Positions 24,401 to 36,798 of a DNA stretch of 64,000 nt are shown here, in pieces. A model generated the notes under the pieces. That model ran no database searches and was not told the origin of the DNA. It saw only the letters and a list, made by a program, of their open reading frames with translations. The position numbers and the translations under genes were made by a program. How positions within the stretch are numbered: the stretch's first letter is position 1; the number at the start of each line of letters is the position of its first letter. The DNA is from Pyronema omphalodes (Eukaryota > Ascomycota > Pezizomycetes > Pezizales > Pyronemataceae), in assembly GCA_024516155.1 (NCBI GenBank), contig JAJJXM010000054.1, forward strand, positions 124,001 to 188,000, written 5' to 3'.

Positions 24401-24600
24401 GTAGGAGATATATATATAGCGTAACTAAAATCATAATCCCAAAGGCAACTGCCGCTCCAGTACTGCCACATCTATAGACGTCCTGAGGAGTTATCTCCTC
24501 TGTGCATTTCATTCACATCCTCAAGGACTTGTTGGGCAATGATGAATTACACAATATTCCCAACCGCCTGAAACATTCCCTTTGTTGTTAAGTAAACCTC
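21430..24600 (-). repeat. Composite-repeat block D, copy 2
   Basis: Same order and orientation as copy 1 but more diverged. Conserved minus-strand frames include 22161-22409 (RHIQKSFI, HHEDFKQE) and 22633-22902 (SHATTTSAVVLSAS), plus a TACCA..TGGTA site near 23345 and an 8-bp-arm hairpin at 22257-22290. The right end passes into a short CCCTAA-like segment near 24640-24670 and then into sequence weakly similar to the start of block A, suggesting a further, old D-A junction. Confidence 0.6.
24243..24512 (-). other. Possible 89-aa single-pass membrane protein (hypothetical)
   Basis: The frame starts with an ATG at 24512. It has a hydrophobic segment at about residues 18-37 (AAVAFGIMILVTLYIYLL), then a soluble tail containing YEQQNQALTSRGFLSN and ending FRIFEKVERNN. 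A diverged counterpart at about 16155-16380 keeps several blocks, such as the strings around RGANSYQ and the hydrophobic stretch, but has stops. The same DNA segment forms the outer end of the inverted copy (40801-41080). Function is unknown, and it could be non-coding repeat sequence. Confidence 0.3.
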
Positions 24601-24959
24601 TGGGGCTCAAAGGTATACCCCGCAAATCAGTGACACCCTATGACTAGCCTCGGCTCCTAACCCTAAATCCCAGACCTGTAAAGCCATCTGTAACCCTCCC
24701 ACCTCTTTTCCTTCTTAATATCTTCACCTCCTCTCTCCAGATCTCAAATTTCTATTCCCCGATACTTACCGGGAACTCATCCCCCCTCCCTCTCCCTAAC
24801 ACTCTGAGATAACTAATCCGCCACGTCACATTTGTGATCGGCAATTACGGCCCGGGATCAACAACATCAACATCTCCATGAACCAGTGGGTCCCTCGCAA
24901 GGAACTAACCCCCCTACATGCCAAGTTCATAGTTCCTACATACTGTACATACGTGATAG

Positions 24960-27700
24960 TTTGATGATACCGATCGATCGCTTATGTACATATGTATGGG
25001 AGTTCTTGTGCAAGTTGTAGGATCTTCAGGAGAATCATAGATATCAACGCCAAAGACTTAATCAACTCTGATCGTCCAGGGGTAACATAAACATGTTGGT
25101 ATGTAGATCTCAGCAACTCAATGCTTGATTGCTTGAATGGTTGATCCCCCTTGTTTTTGTTTTGCGTATATACAGCATCTGCTCTCGCCTTGCAGCTCGC
25201 TTGTTGTGATAATCTGAATATCATGGCATATCATATATATGATTATCAAAGAGTACATATCGGATACATATCTGTGGTTTTGATTTTCTATCATTTACTA
25301 AAGTCAGAATGGTTGCGCATCCTCTGATATCGATACATAGTTCCACATGTACATAGGCTACGTATGCAAGTTTTATCCAGAACATTATGTAACTCATAAA
25401 CAAACCCCTGAATGAGGAGGTGAGGTGAAGTTCCTCATTTAGCTAGCTCCTTATAGCTCCTAGAGCTCCCAATAGCGACTAGCTACTCATGCATAGCTCT
25501 TAATACTAGCCCCTAATACATAGCTCCTATAGCTTCTATAGCTCCAATAGCTTCCCGTAGCTTCTACATATAGCTCCTGTATGTAGTTCCTGTAGCTCCT
25601 CATACATAGCTTCCTATATATCACGCATACCTGCATAGCTCTTAACATCCCATGCAACGGTCCCAGCCGGTTATCCATCCCGTGACTACCGCAATTCCCG
25701 TTATTCCCGTACTGTACATAATTCCCGTTATTCAAGAGCTACATATATATTCTCACCAAGCTTCTCCATAAATATCTATGCAGTCATACAAGATCTCGGA
25801 ATCCCGGTTTCAGTGGCACACGCAACTATTGTATGTTCTCTACATTTCAATGTATATCTTCGGGGTTCTTCGCACCACGGGGACTAGTATATGCAACCCA
25901 ACTTCTATGTTATACCACATAGATTTTCCTGATGCTTTTTCCGCCGGGTTTTTGGTTATGTTTGGTGCAGAGTATAGTGGCATATCTATGTGCATAGGTA
26001 CATATGTATATGTGCCATTACCGCAGACGCTTGGTAAGCTACGAAACCGAGGATCTGGATGCGGGAATGCGGGAAGGTTCTATGCATCTATGCACTATGC
26101 ATTTTTTTAACGTGGTTTATAGCTGGGATGGATAGGTGGGGTATGTTATGCAGGTTATGGGCGAACATATGGCATGGCACTATATGCGGATTATGGGTAT
26201 AATTATGCAGGGAGGTGATGATAAATTGGCGCGTGACTCTGTATAATTTAAAAACTGTACAAACACAGAGTTTTTGATGGCCTAGAGATGTAGGAAGTAA
26301 TAAGTCAGAAGTATTGAAACAAACAATGAAGATTACCATACTCTCGATATACTGAAGTAAGTAAACCCCCTCTTGATTAATATATTACTACATGATGTCA
26401 TGTATGTATTGTTTTATCTTCTTCACATACTTGTCTACATTTCATCCCGAGGTACCACACAAATCAGTATTGCGCCTGTAGTGCACATTATTCATCCTTA
26501 TGTCCATTTCGGCTGTACCCGTAGCGTAGCTGTTATCATATAGTGGATAACCCTTATACATACTTTTACATATGTACACACGCGATCACGGGCAAATCCG
26601 TTACTACGACAGTAACTTACACAATTAGTCTCCTTTCCCTTCCTTTCCCTTCACCTTGTGAATTTTTTCTACCTCTTCAACCTATGTACATATTCAATGT
26701 ATACCAAGCAAGTGCATCAAAATTTCTCTCATGCAGCATCCTCGGCGACCTTCCAAAGCACATATGATATGCAGACAGTAGTTTTTCACTATTCAGGGTG
26801 TGCATACCCGGAAAAGAGTTCTACCGATGGTCCTGTCGAGTGATAGATCATTGCTGGTTATGCTCTCGTCGCTCGCTATACCTCGCTTCGCCCACTAACG
26901 GCTGTACTGACCGGGTGTAGATAAGCGGGGATTTACCCCTGGATGTTCGTTACTCGTTACAAGGATCCGCAACACGGTCGGCGTATGACAAGTTGGGGTA
27001 AAGCCCGAGGGGTCCCCGGTGCACGGTTCCATGGCGCACTTTTTTACCTCCACGGGTCTGGGCTTTTTTGTACATATGTAGAGTAAGTCGGGGTAGGTAG
27101 CTTTATTACGAAGACAGGAAAGGTGGAACGAGGGGGATGTGGACTTTTTTGTGGAGATATGGTATTTACAACGGTAATATTTGGTGCACGGAGCTCTTGG
27201 ATTATATGGATATTTCGAAGGATGATGGATGGATAATAATAGGCATTTCAGGGAAATCACCAGCGAGATGTCGTGGCGAGCTTTTACGAAAGAAAAAAAA
27301 AGTTGTAAAGCGCTGCTTATTACCCTAATTAATCATATACCTTAAGATCAATGTGTCCCCAAAACTCCAACCCAAAACTGAAAATATAATACAAAAGATT
27401 AGGGTTTTATTGTCAAAAACCAAAAATCTGTCTGTAGACTCCAATCATCTACAGCACCCAACGCGCAAGTATCAAAGAAAAAGTGTCCCTGGTACCCTGG
27501 AAAGCTTGATTCGAAACGAAGTTTGTATCTTCCAGAACACAGTTCCGGATTATCGAACTCCGTCGGGGGTGTTCGCCGGAGCTCCCATATATTTGTTTAT
27601 ACGTAACGTAGTCATGAAGAGATAAAAATATATCGATACCATAAACTTTCTAAGCCAATCCACCTGCGCTAAAAGAATCAAAAAAGCATCCTATCCTTCC
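24960..27700. other. Gene-free, AT-rich stretch
   Basis: No gene supported. Between about 25430 and 25620 the sequence is built of degenerate TAGCTCCTATAGCT-like units. Short frames elsewhere lack domain or codon signals. Confidence 0.5.
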
Positions 27701-27705
27701 TTCCT

Positions 27706-28242
27706 TTACAAAAGGTAGGCAACAGCTCCAAGAAGACCAGCGAGGGCACCACCAGCGATGGTGGCACGGTTGGCAGATCCCTCAAAGACCTCAGATCCAG
27801 TGGGGTGAGCGGGCTGAAGAGCGGTTCCGTTGGTGGGGGCGGGGAGAGCTCCAGTTCCGGTTCCGGTGGGTCCAGCGGTGTAGATAGGAGCAGGGACTCC
27901 AGAGTCGGCAGAGGGAGCAGGGGTCTCTCCAGCGGCGACGGAAGTGGGAGCAGCAGTGTAGCTATGGCAATTGTTAATTTTAGATTTCCGATGCTTTAAT
28001 TCACAAATAAAGAAAACTTACGTCTTGGTCACGGTGCAAGGGCAGTCAGTGATAGTGAGAGTGGTGGGCTCAGTGACGGTGTAGGTCTTTCCTCCCTCGA
28101 CAATCTGGGTGGGTCCGGGGCAGAAGGTGGTGTAAGAAGTGACAACCTCCGTGGTGGTGTAAGAGACGGTCTCGTTGGAGTATCCGTAGGCGGAAGCGGA
28201 GGCGGCGAAGGCAACAACAGCGGCGGCGGTAGAGTAACGCAT
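27706..28242 (-). CDS. CCG-6-like secreted, probably GPI-anchored cell-surface protein
   Basis: Two exons: 28022-28242 and 27706-27961, split by a 60-bp intron (27962-28021, GTAAGT...CATAG on the minus strand), giving 158 aa. The signal peptide is visible at residues 1 to about 18 ([18 protein letters not shown]). It is followed by a Thr-rich body with [16 protein letters not shown] and the characteristic TYTV...[12 protein letters not shown] segment of clock-controlled protein 6 and related cell-wall proteins. The second exon is Pro/Thr/Ala-rich and ends in a small-residue cleavage region (about GSANRA) plus a hydrophobic tail ([12 protein letters not shown]), as expected for GPI attachment. 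The CpG- and GC-rich codon use contrasts with the AT-rich flanks and supports a highly expressed gene. Clock control here is not shown. Confidence 0.9.
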
Positions 28243-31200
28243 GGTGATTGATTTAAGGAGGTTTAGAATAAACTAAAATTATTATATGTGTTGTATTGAA
28301 AACGAAGGACTACGCGTAAAGCGAGTATATATGATTTATGAAAGTTGACGGAGAAGTGACAGTGTGTAGAGAGGAAAGAGAAAGAGGACTCAAAGCGGAC
28401 GACCGAGCAGTATCTTTATACTTGGCGAGATGGACTGCGATGGTCCATGAGATGGGGTGTCTCTAGCCTCTGTGCCCACCAGTTACAGTTGGATTAACCC
28501 ACAGACAGCCGGAGACTTCAAGTGTGAATTCAGTTCAACTGCGGTTAGGTGGGTTCAGCTCAGCGGCAGGGGTTTTTCCCGCCACAAATCTGTAAATCAG
28601 TCTGGGCATCACCACTCCGTTTTGGTGGCAGGGGAAATTGCAGCCAGTCTGCTTATTGGCTGGAACGTAACCAAGCTCGTAGCTACAGAGAGGCTTTGTC
28701 TGCTATCATGCCCTAGCTGGTGTCTAGCCCAGAAGAATGGATGTTGGTCTACCCCCGGGCAGCCAATGGGTCCTGGGCGCTGTCGAAAATCCACGCACCA
28801 AGAAATCGGCTTATCTAGCGCAGGTACAAAAACCAGACGAATATAAACGGAGCGCTAAAAAGCCTTGTTATGGGATACACGACGTCGATGTGATGTAACG
28901 GATTCGTACGCAGAAAGTGAAAGCAAGGCAGAAAGGCGTTGGAACAGCGGGAGAAGTTTCAGCGGTAATTGAAGGTGATGATTCTCGGCTTGATATCCGG
29001 ACTGAGATGAATTGCGTCGCGGAACGCCTTCTGACTGGCTGCCGAGACCTATCTATTTCCCTTCGGGCGCTGCAAGGTGAACAAAAAGTTCCAGAACCAG
29101 CCTCCCCCACAATTCGGCCCGCACTTTCCCCCTTCCTGTCTTCAGGTATCTATGACAAACAGGTTGTTTATTTACACGACTTGTCCCGGCAATATAGCCT
29201 AAGGTGTGATGATTCGTTATTTGTATATGCCTTTTCAATGTCAGTCCTTTGATCAACAATTGAGATAAGGCATGTCAGATAAGTTGGGGCGACGAAATCA
29301 CCGAACCGATTATTCGCGAGGAGGTAGCCCTCGCCTTGTCCAAAGGCTTTCGCCTAAATACAGCATAAAACAAGCGCCGCACCAGCCAACATAACGGTCG
29401 TTAACTCTTGTTCGCTATGGCAAAAACAAGCAGTTTTCCTCAAGATTCTGTTGTATTTTGCGCCAGACAGGCGGCTACACGCCACAACTACTGCAGGTAC
29501 CAATGTAAGGTTGCTCAGACCCTGAAGACCTATCGGGAAACAGCGATAATTTATTGCTTATTGCGCTGTCTCGGGGGGGCCTTTCTCTCGCAAACCGAGT
29601 CGATTCGGCCGAAACGAGAGCCGATTCGAAGCTTCTACGGCGAGACAGCAGTAAACAGCTAGAATAGTATAAGGAGTCGGACATCCGGAGCTGAACAAAC
29701 GGTGATTTATCGGAGTCAAGGGTAGTTCCGCTTTTAGTTTTCTTCCAAGTTGAGAGTGGATCGTTCGGGGCCGATGAAGATAGCTGCTGAATTGAAATGA
29801 GATTTCATCAGATCGACAGAAGCCGTGCTGATGCGAGTCTGATTAATATGAGAATTCCGCCTTGATCTCAAGCTTTCTGCAAAGTGTATTTCCAGAATCA
29901 CATGTCCTCAACTCAATATTCTCCAATGAAAGGCCACGAGGTGTCGCGTGGAACTAACATTTGCAGCCAGTGATACACCACTGGAACGTCAAGCGGCTCC
30001 GAGCCGGCGTCGCAAGTCTACCCCGGGTTAGCATCGCACCGCGCTTTTCTTCCTGGATTTCAAGGTTCACGCGCTTTCCCCACCTTCCTCCCTCGCTTCC
30101 CACAAACCTTCGGCTTCACCGCGGGGTTCGAGCGTGCGGATCAACTCCATCATCGGTAACTTCGCACAGGACCGATTTTTCATTCTGTAACAGCCGGTGA
30201 ACTTTTCGCGAGTTCAGATTGCACGTAAGGGCTTTCTGCCTACGGAAGCGAGAGAGCTTGGTCCATGTAAAGTTATAACGAGAGTCCTTTCTTGGTTTCT
30301 GCTTGGCCTCTAGCTTGACACGTGCGCTTGCTTTGACGTTTCTAGCGCTCTGTATATTTCGAAGAAGCTTTTTCGTCGTCCTGGTCTTCTTGAGTCTTGT
30401 CGCGTTTGCGGCCTCAGTCCCGCTCATCGGCAACAACAAAATCGTTACTTCAAGCGGCTTTGCCTTCCGTCGCGGAACCAAACAGCCGAAATCCAGCCTG
30501 ATAAGGAGCAGCTGAACCGAATATGTATGGTGCACTATCATCTAGAGTCGCTGTCGGCGCGACGGTTGGCGTGGCTGGGGATACTCAGCGAAGCGAGAGC
30601 ATAAGTGGACGAAGCTAGTTCACCGCAGCACTGGGCTGGCGTCAACAAAGGAATGCCGTAATGTGTTCCTGCATACCGAATCAATCACAAGAATTCATGA
30701 GGTGACGTCGAGAAAAGCTCATCCTTGAGATGCTGCACAGCCTCACCGCTTCGATCTGCGTTCCAGAAACATTGTGAGGCTGTGTTACCGTCTAATGGTA
30801 GATCTGTTCCGTGGAGAAGGGGGAGGCAGCTGTCACGACTTCTAATAGTCAGTGCATTTCTTCTAGAAGGTGGTAAAAGTGCTTTTCGACTTACCGCCGT
30901 GGCTTTCGAACCGTGGTAACATCGTGGATTTCAATCACTGGCTGGGCGTCTGTCAGCTCAAAACCCTAAGATGCGATTTCCCTGTTCTGGGCTCGGAAAC
31001 ATACTGTTCTTCACAGCTAGGAGTGCGAATTTTATACCGGTATTCAAAAACTTCTGACGTCTGCCGCTCTCAAGCACCACGCGTCCGCAACTCGACCGGT
31101 TACAATCCGTAAATTAGAATTCACGCAGCTGCCTCTCAACTGGAAAAAAAGGTTTCCTGGTCTTCAGATAATTTGAAGATCGCTTGGCTAAATTTGTGAC

Positions 31201-32016
31201 GAAGAACAAGTCTTTAAGATGGAGGTGGAGGGTTGGGAGTTTTCGCGGTAGGAATTGTAGTCTGTATCATCTCTTCGCAACCACGACCATAAAACACAAA
31301 CAAGCCCCTAGACAACCTCACTAAAGAACAGCCCTCGACCAATATCATAAGTGCTAACCATATAAATCATACTTATTGACCTTTCCGATAGTCCTTTTAT
31401 TCTCCTCTTCTTTCTCAGTAATCGCAACCGCAAGAGCTAACTGGCCACTCGGATCCAAGAATGGCCTTTCACATCCTTAGTTGCCATTAAATACTTAAAT
31501 CTCATATAAATTGCATAAAAGAGATATATATACGGAGTCAAATGGACTGTCTCTCTGACTTTATATTAACAAAACTCGATGAGCTAAATTAATACTTAGA
31601 GGTTCTGCAGACCCTCACCCAGCCAAATATTACGTTAGTATTTGCCGGCTACACGCGGACCGCAGACAATGTCTTTATTTATATGCGTAACTGCATTAAT
31701 AATGCGATTTGCGATTTGCGATTTGGCTTGGCTATGCATTTGTTGATATGTAATCGCTATTCTATACATGCATATCACGAGGCAGCAAGTATTATATGTA
31801 AGCTGCTCTTGCAAGTGTCAGCGTCTGCATATGCGAAAGGATGCAAGAGTAACCACTCATTGGACAACACACGTAAGAAGCGGGGAACCTCAAAAAGAAT
31901 CTGTATGAGCCACCTGTAAATTTCAGATATTAGCCTCCACTTTCGCTCTATTCAGATCGAACATACTTTATCACCGACATCAACAGAACGGCGGATTGGA
32001 GAGTACAAACTACAAA
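28243..32016. other. Intergenic region without confident genes
   Basis: The first 150 bp probably contain the promoter of the CCG-6-like gene (minus strand). The remainder holds scattered frames of up to about 140 codons without recognisable domains. The best is listed separately at 30116-30427. The stretch directly before 32017 is the presumed NLR promoter. Confidence 0.4.
30116..30427 (-). other. Possible small basic protein (hypothetical)
   Basis: A frame of about 103 codons from an ATG near 30427. It is rich in Lys and Arg (for example KKTRTTKKLLRN) with no known domain and no neighbour that suggests a role. It could be chance. Confidence 0.2.
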
Positions 32017-34725
32017 ATGGATGTCACCGGCTTAACGATTGCTCTCGTAACTCTCTGTATCAATCTCTACACAGTCGCCAAGAGCATCAAAGATGCCCCC
32101 GAAGACGTCAAACTTCTTCAAGAAAAGCTGGAAGGGCTACAAAGGATACTACTTACAGCGGAGTCAACCTTTGGCGACAATCCTCCCGAAACTTTAAGTC
32201 GATTAAAGCTTGATATCAGCTCGTGTTTATCGAGTTTAGACTCCGTTGTGGCGATTGGGATGAAGCGGATGAGAGACAGGTTTAGGAGAATGATAGGTCG
32301 TATGAAGTGGCCATTGAAGCAGGACGAAACGCAGAAGTATATCGTGGAGATTGAGAGGTTGAAGGGTAATTTAACCTTGGAATTACAAGTATATCAAACG
32401 TACGTTTTCAACCCCAGACATTCATACCGCCAATCAAATCTAGCTAATATATGGTAGAAAACTTTCGAAAAAGAGCTTTCTTGTTTTATCGGAGGACAAG
32501 CGACACAAAGTTCTACAGTGGGTCCACGGCGGAAAGTGTAACGAAAGGCATGTGCATATTCAATCTGAGCGCCAAGTAGGTAGTTGTTCATGGGTTTTGG
32601 AGGCGCCACAGTTTGAGGAATGGATGAAGAGTACATCGCTTAATGTCCTCCTAGGATATGGCATTGGTGAGTAGTTCAAGGCGAAATTAAGAGCACAGTA
32701 ATACTGATAATGGTATCTCCATAACAGCTGGTTCCGGAAAGACGTTTTTGAGTCCCGCCGTCATTGATTATCTGCAAAAAGGTGCAGACAATAAATATGC
32801 TGTTGCACATTTGTACTTTGGGCACCAGGACCGCGCGAAACAAAGTGCGGTTGAAGTTTTTTCAATCTTCACGAAACAACTGCTTGAGCAGCTCCCGCAA
32901 GTTCCGACTGACATCATGGATATGTTTGGGAAAAGGGGAACCGAAATCCTTGATCTTGAAACCTTACAAGGAATCCTTTTTTCAATGCCTATGAGGTTCG
33001 AGGAAATTGGGAGACAGGTTTTCGTTATTTGTGATGCCCTTGATGAAATGGACGAATACAAGCAGCGGCAAATGCTTTTGCCAAAACTTTACGATATGGC
33101 AAACATTGGATTCAAGTTATTCTTGACTAGCCGGCCCTATCCTGCGGATATTCGGACATCGTTTTGCGCTGCTATCCAATTAGAAATCACTCCTGACTAT
33201 CACGATCTCGAGATCTATGCCGGAAATTAGCTGAATCTGAATCCAAATTTCAGAGTCATTATGGAGAAAACGGCCTCAATCAGTCAAAAAGATATTGTAT
33301 CTGCTCTCGTCACAAGTGCCGACGGAATGTAAGCAATGCACTTTAGAGATTCCACTCATCTAGCTAACCCAGACGCTATTCGAGGTTTTTGCTGGTACAC
33401 TTGAATGCAATATTTATCCGCCAACGGGCAACAGTCGCCCCAATTTCAAAGCAGGTTAAGGCAACGTAAAGATGTTTCTCCGGACGAGAAGACCAGCTTG
33501 ACTTTGTTTATGACCGCTGCATGCAAATCATTCGCAAGGGTGGTTCCAGTGAACTAGCATTCCGAGTCTTATCATGGCTGAGTAGTTCCATCACGCCGTT
33601 AAGGATAGAGGAGTTAACGACTGCTGTCTCTATCGTCGAAAATGCCGAAGAAAATACCTTGGATTTCAACAGTTCACCGCGGAGAGAGATTCTGACTGAC
33701 ATATGCGCTGGGCTAATCACCATTGAAGAGAATACCGGTATTGTACGCTTGACTCACTACACCGCGCAAGAATATCTCCTCAGAAAATGCATCATCCCGG
33801 AATATCTGAGTATTTCTAGTGGTTACCATGCAGCTATTTCGGCTACGTATCTCATGCTTCATCAGTTTTCTCAAGGACCGTGCAAATCCGAAGAAGACTA
33901 CAAGCGGCGAATTCGAGAGAACAAATTTCTGGAACATGCGGCCGCCAATCTCACCTACTACATCAGCTTCTCCGACGAGAAAAAAACGAAAGATGTGATC
34001 ATGAAGTTTGTTCAGAATACCGAAAGCGCACTCTCATATCTCCAAGCACAAAACTGTCACACCGTGTCCAACAACTTCTGGTGGGACATGTTTCCTCATT
34101 ACATTATGCTTGTTATCTCAACCACCAAATGGTTATCTTCGACTTACTAGAAGCCATTAAACCCAAAACCTCCACCGATATCCGATCCATATACGGCGAG
34201 ACACCACTACATATCGCCTGTCAGTACGGAAGAAAAGAAGCTGCAGAGAGTTTAATCAAGAACGGTGCCGATGTCACAGCTATCGACGAAAACGGCCTTG
34301 CGCCTCTGATTACAGCTACACACTATGGAAACGAAAATATCGCGCGGCTTCTTATCGATAATAGGGCTGAAGTATCAGTTTCTGATACAAATGGTCTGAC
34401 ACCTCTACACCATGCGGCTTGGCAGCGACACGAGGCGATTGCACGGCTTATGGTTGAACACGGCGGAGATATATCGGCTGTCGATAAAGATGGCCGAACA
34501 CCACTGCACTGGGCTTCTTCCAGTGGTAGTGTGGAGGTGGCAGTGTTCCTCATAGGTCATGGGAGTGATATCTCGGCGGTCGATGAGTCATGCCAGACGC
34601 CATTATCATTAGCCTGTGAGCGTGATAATAAGGCGGTGGCCTGGTTACTGATGCAACACAGAGCTGGTATGGGCGAGATAGGCTATGAAACTGAACTTAG
34701 AGTGCTTGAATGGGGCCTGTCATAG
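32017..34725 (+). pseudogene. NLR-type STAND protein (fungal N-terminal domain, NACHT, ankyrin), disrupted
   Basis: NLRs of this kind act in fungal heterokaryon incompatibility and non-self recognition. Proposed exons: 32017-32399, 32458-32666, 32728-33328, and 33373 onward. The introns 32400-32457, 32667-32727 and 33329-33372 keep one reading frame. Order: a helical N-terminal STAND domain (starts MDVTGLTIALVTLCINLY), a linker with EEWMKS, a NACHT NTPase with Walker A GIAGSGKT formed across intron 2, Walker B VFVICDALDEMD and KLFLTSRP, a winged-helix-like region (about 33540-33800), then five to six ankyrin repeats (about 34180-34690, TPLHIACQYG and TPLHHAAW). Three breaks are visible: TAG at 33228-33230, TAA at 33467-33469, and a frame change near 34085. 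Both stops could come from C-to-T changes. I call it a pseudogene, though errors in the sequence are not excluded. Confidence 0.85.
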
Positions 34726-36798
34726 TTTTTTAAAACACTAAATTTCGAAATTTTCCAAACTATTATCACAAGGACATTGCTGAAAGACTCACGTATTTAG
34801 AATCTCATACATTATGTCAACAAACCATTCCTTTTCCCAAGCCATCCAAGCGAAAGACTTTTGGTTTTCGTCGGCCAGAATTTTTCTTTCAAGAACATCT
34901 TCGAAAACGAGACGAAACCTAGATTATCCTCCAACATATATGATATTACCCAGCTCCAACCCCCTAACCATTTCTCGGGGTTCCTTTATGCCCGGCATAT
35001 GAAGCTGGCCTCTGTTTGTTCCTCAATCTTTAACTTTTTGACCAATAATATTTCTACATAGTAAAAACCTATGGCTGCAAATCTGGCTCCACCAGACGTT
35101 GAAAAAGAATTACCCTGAGGGTTGGTAGTGTCTTTGCTCTTGCACTGTATGTCCTTGATTGCTCCGATCATGCTCCCATTTTCAGGAAACAAAACTGGCC
35201 ATTACTGCATGAATTCTGATCTCTCTCATCACTGTCCCAATCGGCACCATTATCATTCTCTATCAAGACAAGCGTTTCAACACAGAGACTGTCTGTCATT
35301 TTATTATGCCTGTACAACGCCTGTTTGAATAATTCCACAGCCCGAACACCTATTGCTACTAGATTTCCTCTGTTTTCTGCGTGAGATTGAGGGCTATGGT
35401 CAACAGATTTCCGCTGATTATTCCACAGTGGTTCCCCTATCTTCAATAGCTTTTGATCCATTATTTCCGGTTTTGAGTACCCTCAGACAGACCAACTTAT
35501 ACTTTGCTGAGTTTTGCATGTATTCAACAGTAAATTTCAATATCTTTCTTGCAATTTCTACAGGGTTACTCCGCTGATTTTCCGACACCTTACTACTCGT
35601 GTTTACGAGGCAGATTTCTTTATCGGCTTGAATATCTTATGCCCCATCTGAAAGTGTCCTAGCTGATTAAAGTACAATATGCTAAAGGCTGTGAAGTCTT
35701 AGCATCGTATCATTGCGTCAGCAATTTTTATTGCGGCATTCTGGCTTGCTTTGGTTATCATTATTACCTTGGTTATCATCTCTCAGCCTTCACTTTGTTG
35801 TTTAAATCATATTTTGCAATTTATCGTGCTATTGAGACAGCATTGTAGATAGATGGAGAAAATCAATTTAAATAGACATCAGTTGTGATGAAAGCTTTGA
35901 AAGTTGTTATACAGGAAAGGAGACTCAGAATTTAGACGTTAAAACCAATCAATAATTACACGGTTCCCATCAATCCAAACAACCCAGTCAAGTCAATCCA
36001 GTGATACCAAGTAAAACCATATGATTGTCAATTCAATCAATTGCAGACGATCGAAAAACTTTTATTGCGACAAATAAGGTAAGGACGTATCGATGAACAA
36101 TGGAGAATTCTTCGATTTATGGAAATGACGTGACCTTCCATGCGATCTGATGCTGCGTCAGAAGAACACCGTGAAAAAAACTGCATTGAAGAAGCGGAAG
36201 TTCAACCCAATCCAAATGCCTGTACTACAGATTTGAACTTACTCTGGAATTATCCGTCCTTTGAGGGACTGCTCAACTGGGCTGAATATGTATAGTTTTA
36301 CTGGGGTCAAGCCGTGTTGATCAAACAAGTCTGCATTATTGTGCCGTGTCCGTGTTCCAAATTAATTGCCTCCATGAAAACTCCCTCATTCGGGTTCTGC
36401 AGTAGTGCAGAAATTTTTAGTTCGATGAAATATTTACACTCTTCCTAAGGTAACCCCAATCCAACGGCCTGTCTATGATTGATACCAACATATTTCAGTA
36501 TTCAGGTCATATTCTCACGCGCGAGGTGCGAGGCCTGGTCCAAGTACCATGTGACCGGAATAATATCAAAACATGATTCTAGTTACTTTAATTGTTCTAT
36601 TGTATTTTCTCTGAGAACTACTCAAGCATTCTAAACCCGTGAATCATCCAATCATGTAACAGCGCTGATCAATCCATTAAGGTGCATGCCGCGCCAAGCC
36701 AGTCTCCACAACCTCGCGTGTACACACGACCTCTACAATTCACCTTCGCGTTTCCTCCTTCGCGCGCGCCCAGCAATCTTTTCAATTCAGCACCCACG
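34726..36798. other. Intergenic region
   Basis: No gene supported between the NLR and the kinase. Only short frames occur. The 5' leader of the kinase probably lies in the last 200 bp (CT-rich near 36710-36790). Confidence 0.5.

Noticed and set aside
28457..28846. 129-codon plus-strand frame upstream of the CCG-6-like gene
   Set aside because: No domain or repeat support, and it starts within the probable promoter of the minus-strand gene.
33210..33273. Intron to remove the TAG at 33228 in the NLR
   Set aside because: A good acceptor (TTTCAG) follows, but no credible GT donor preserving the frame precedes it.
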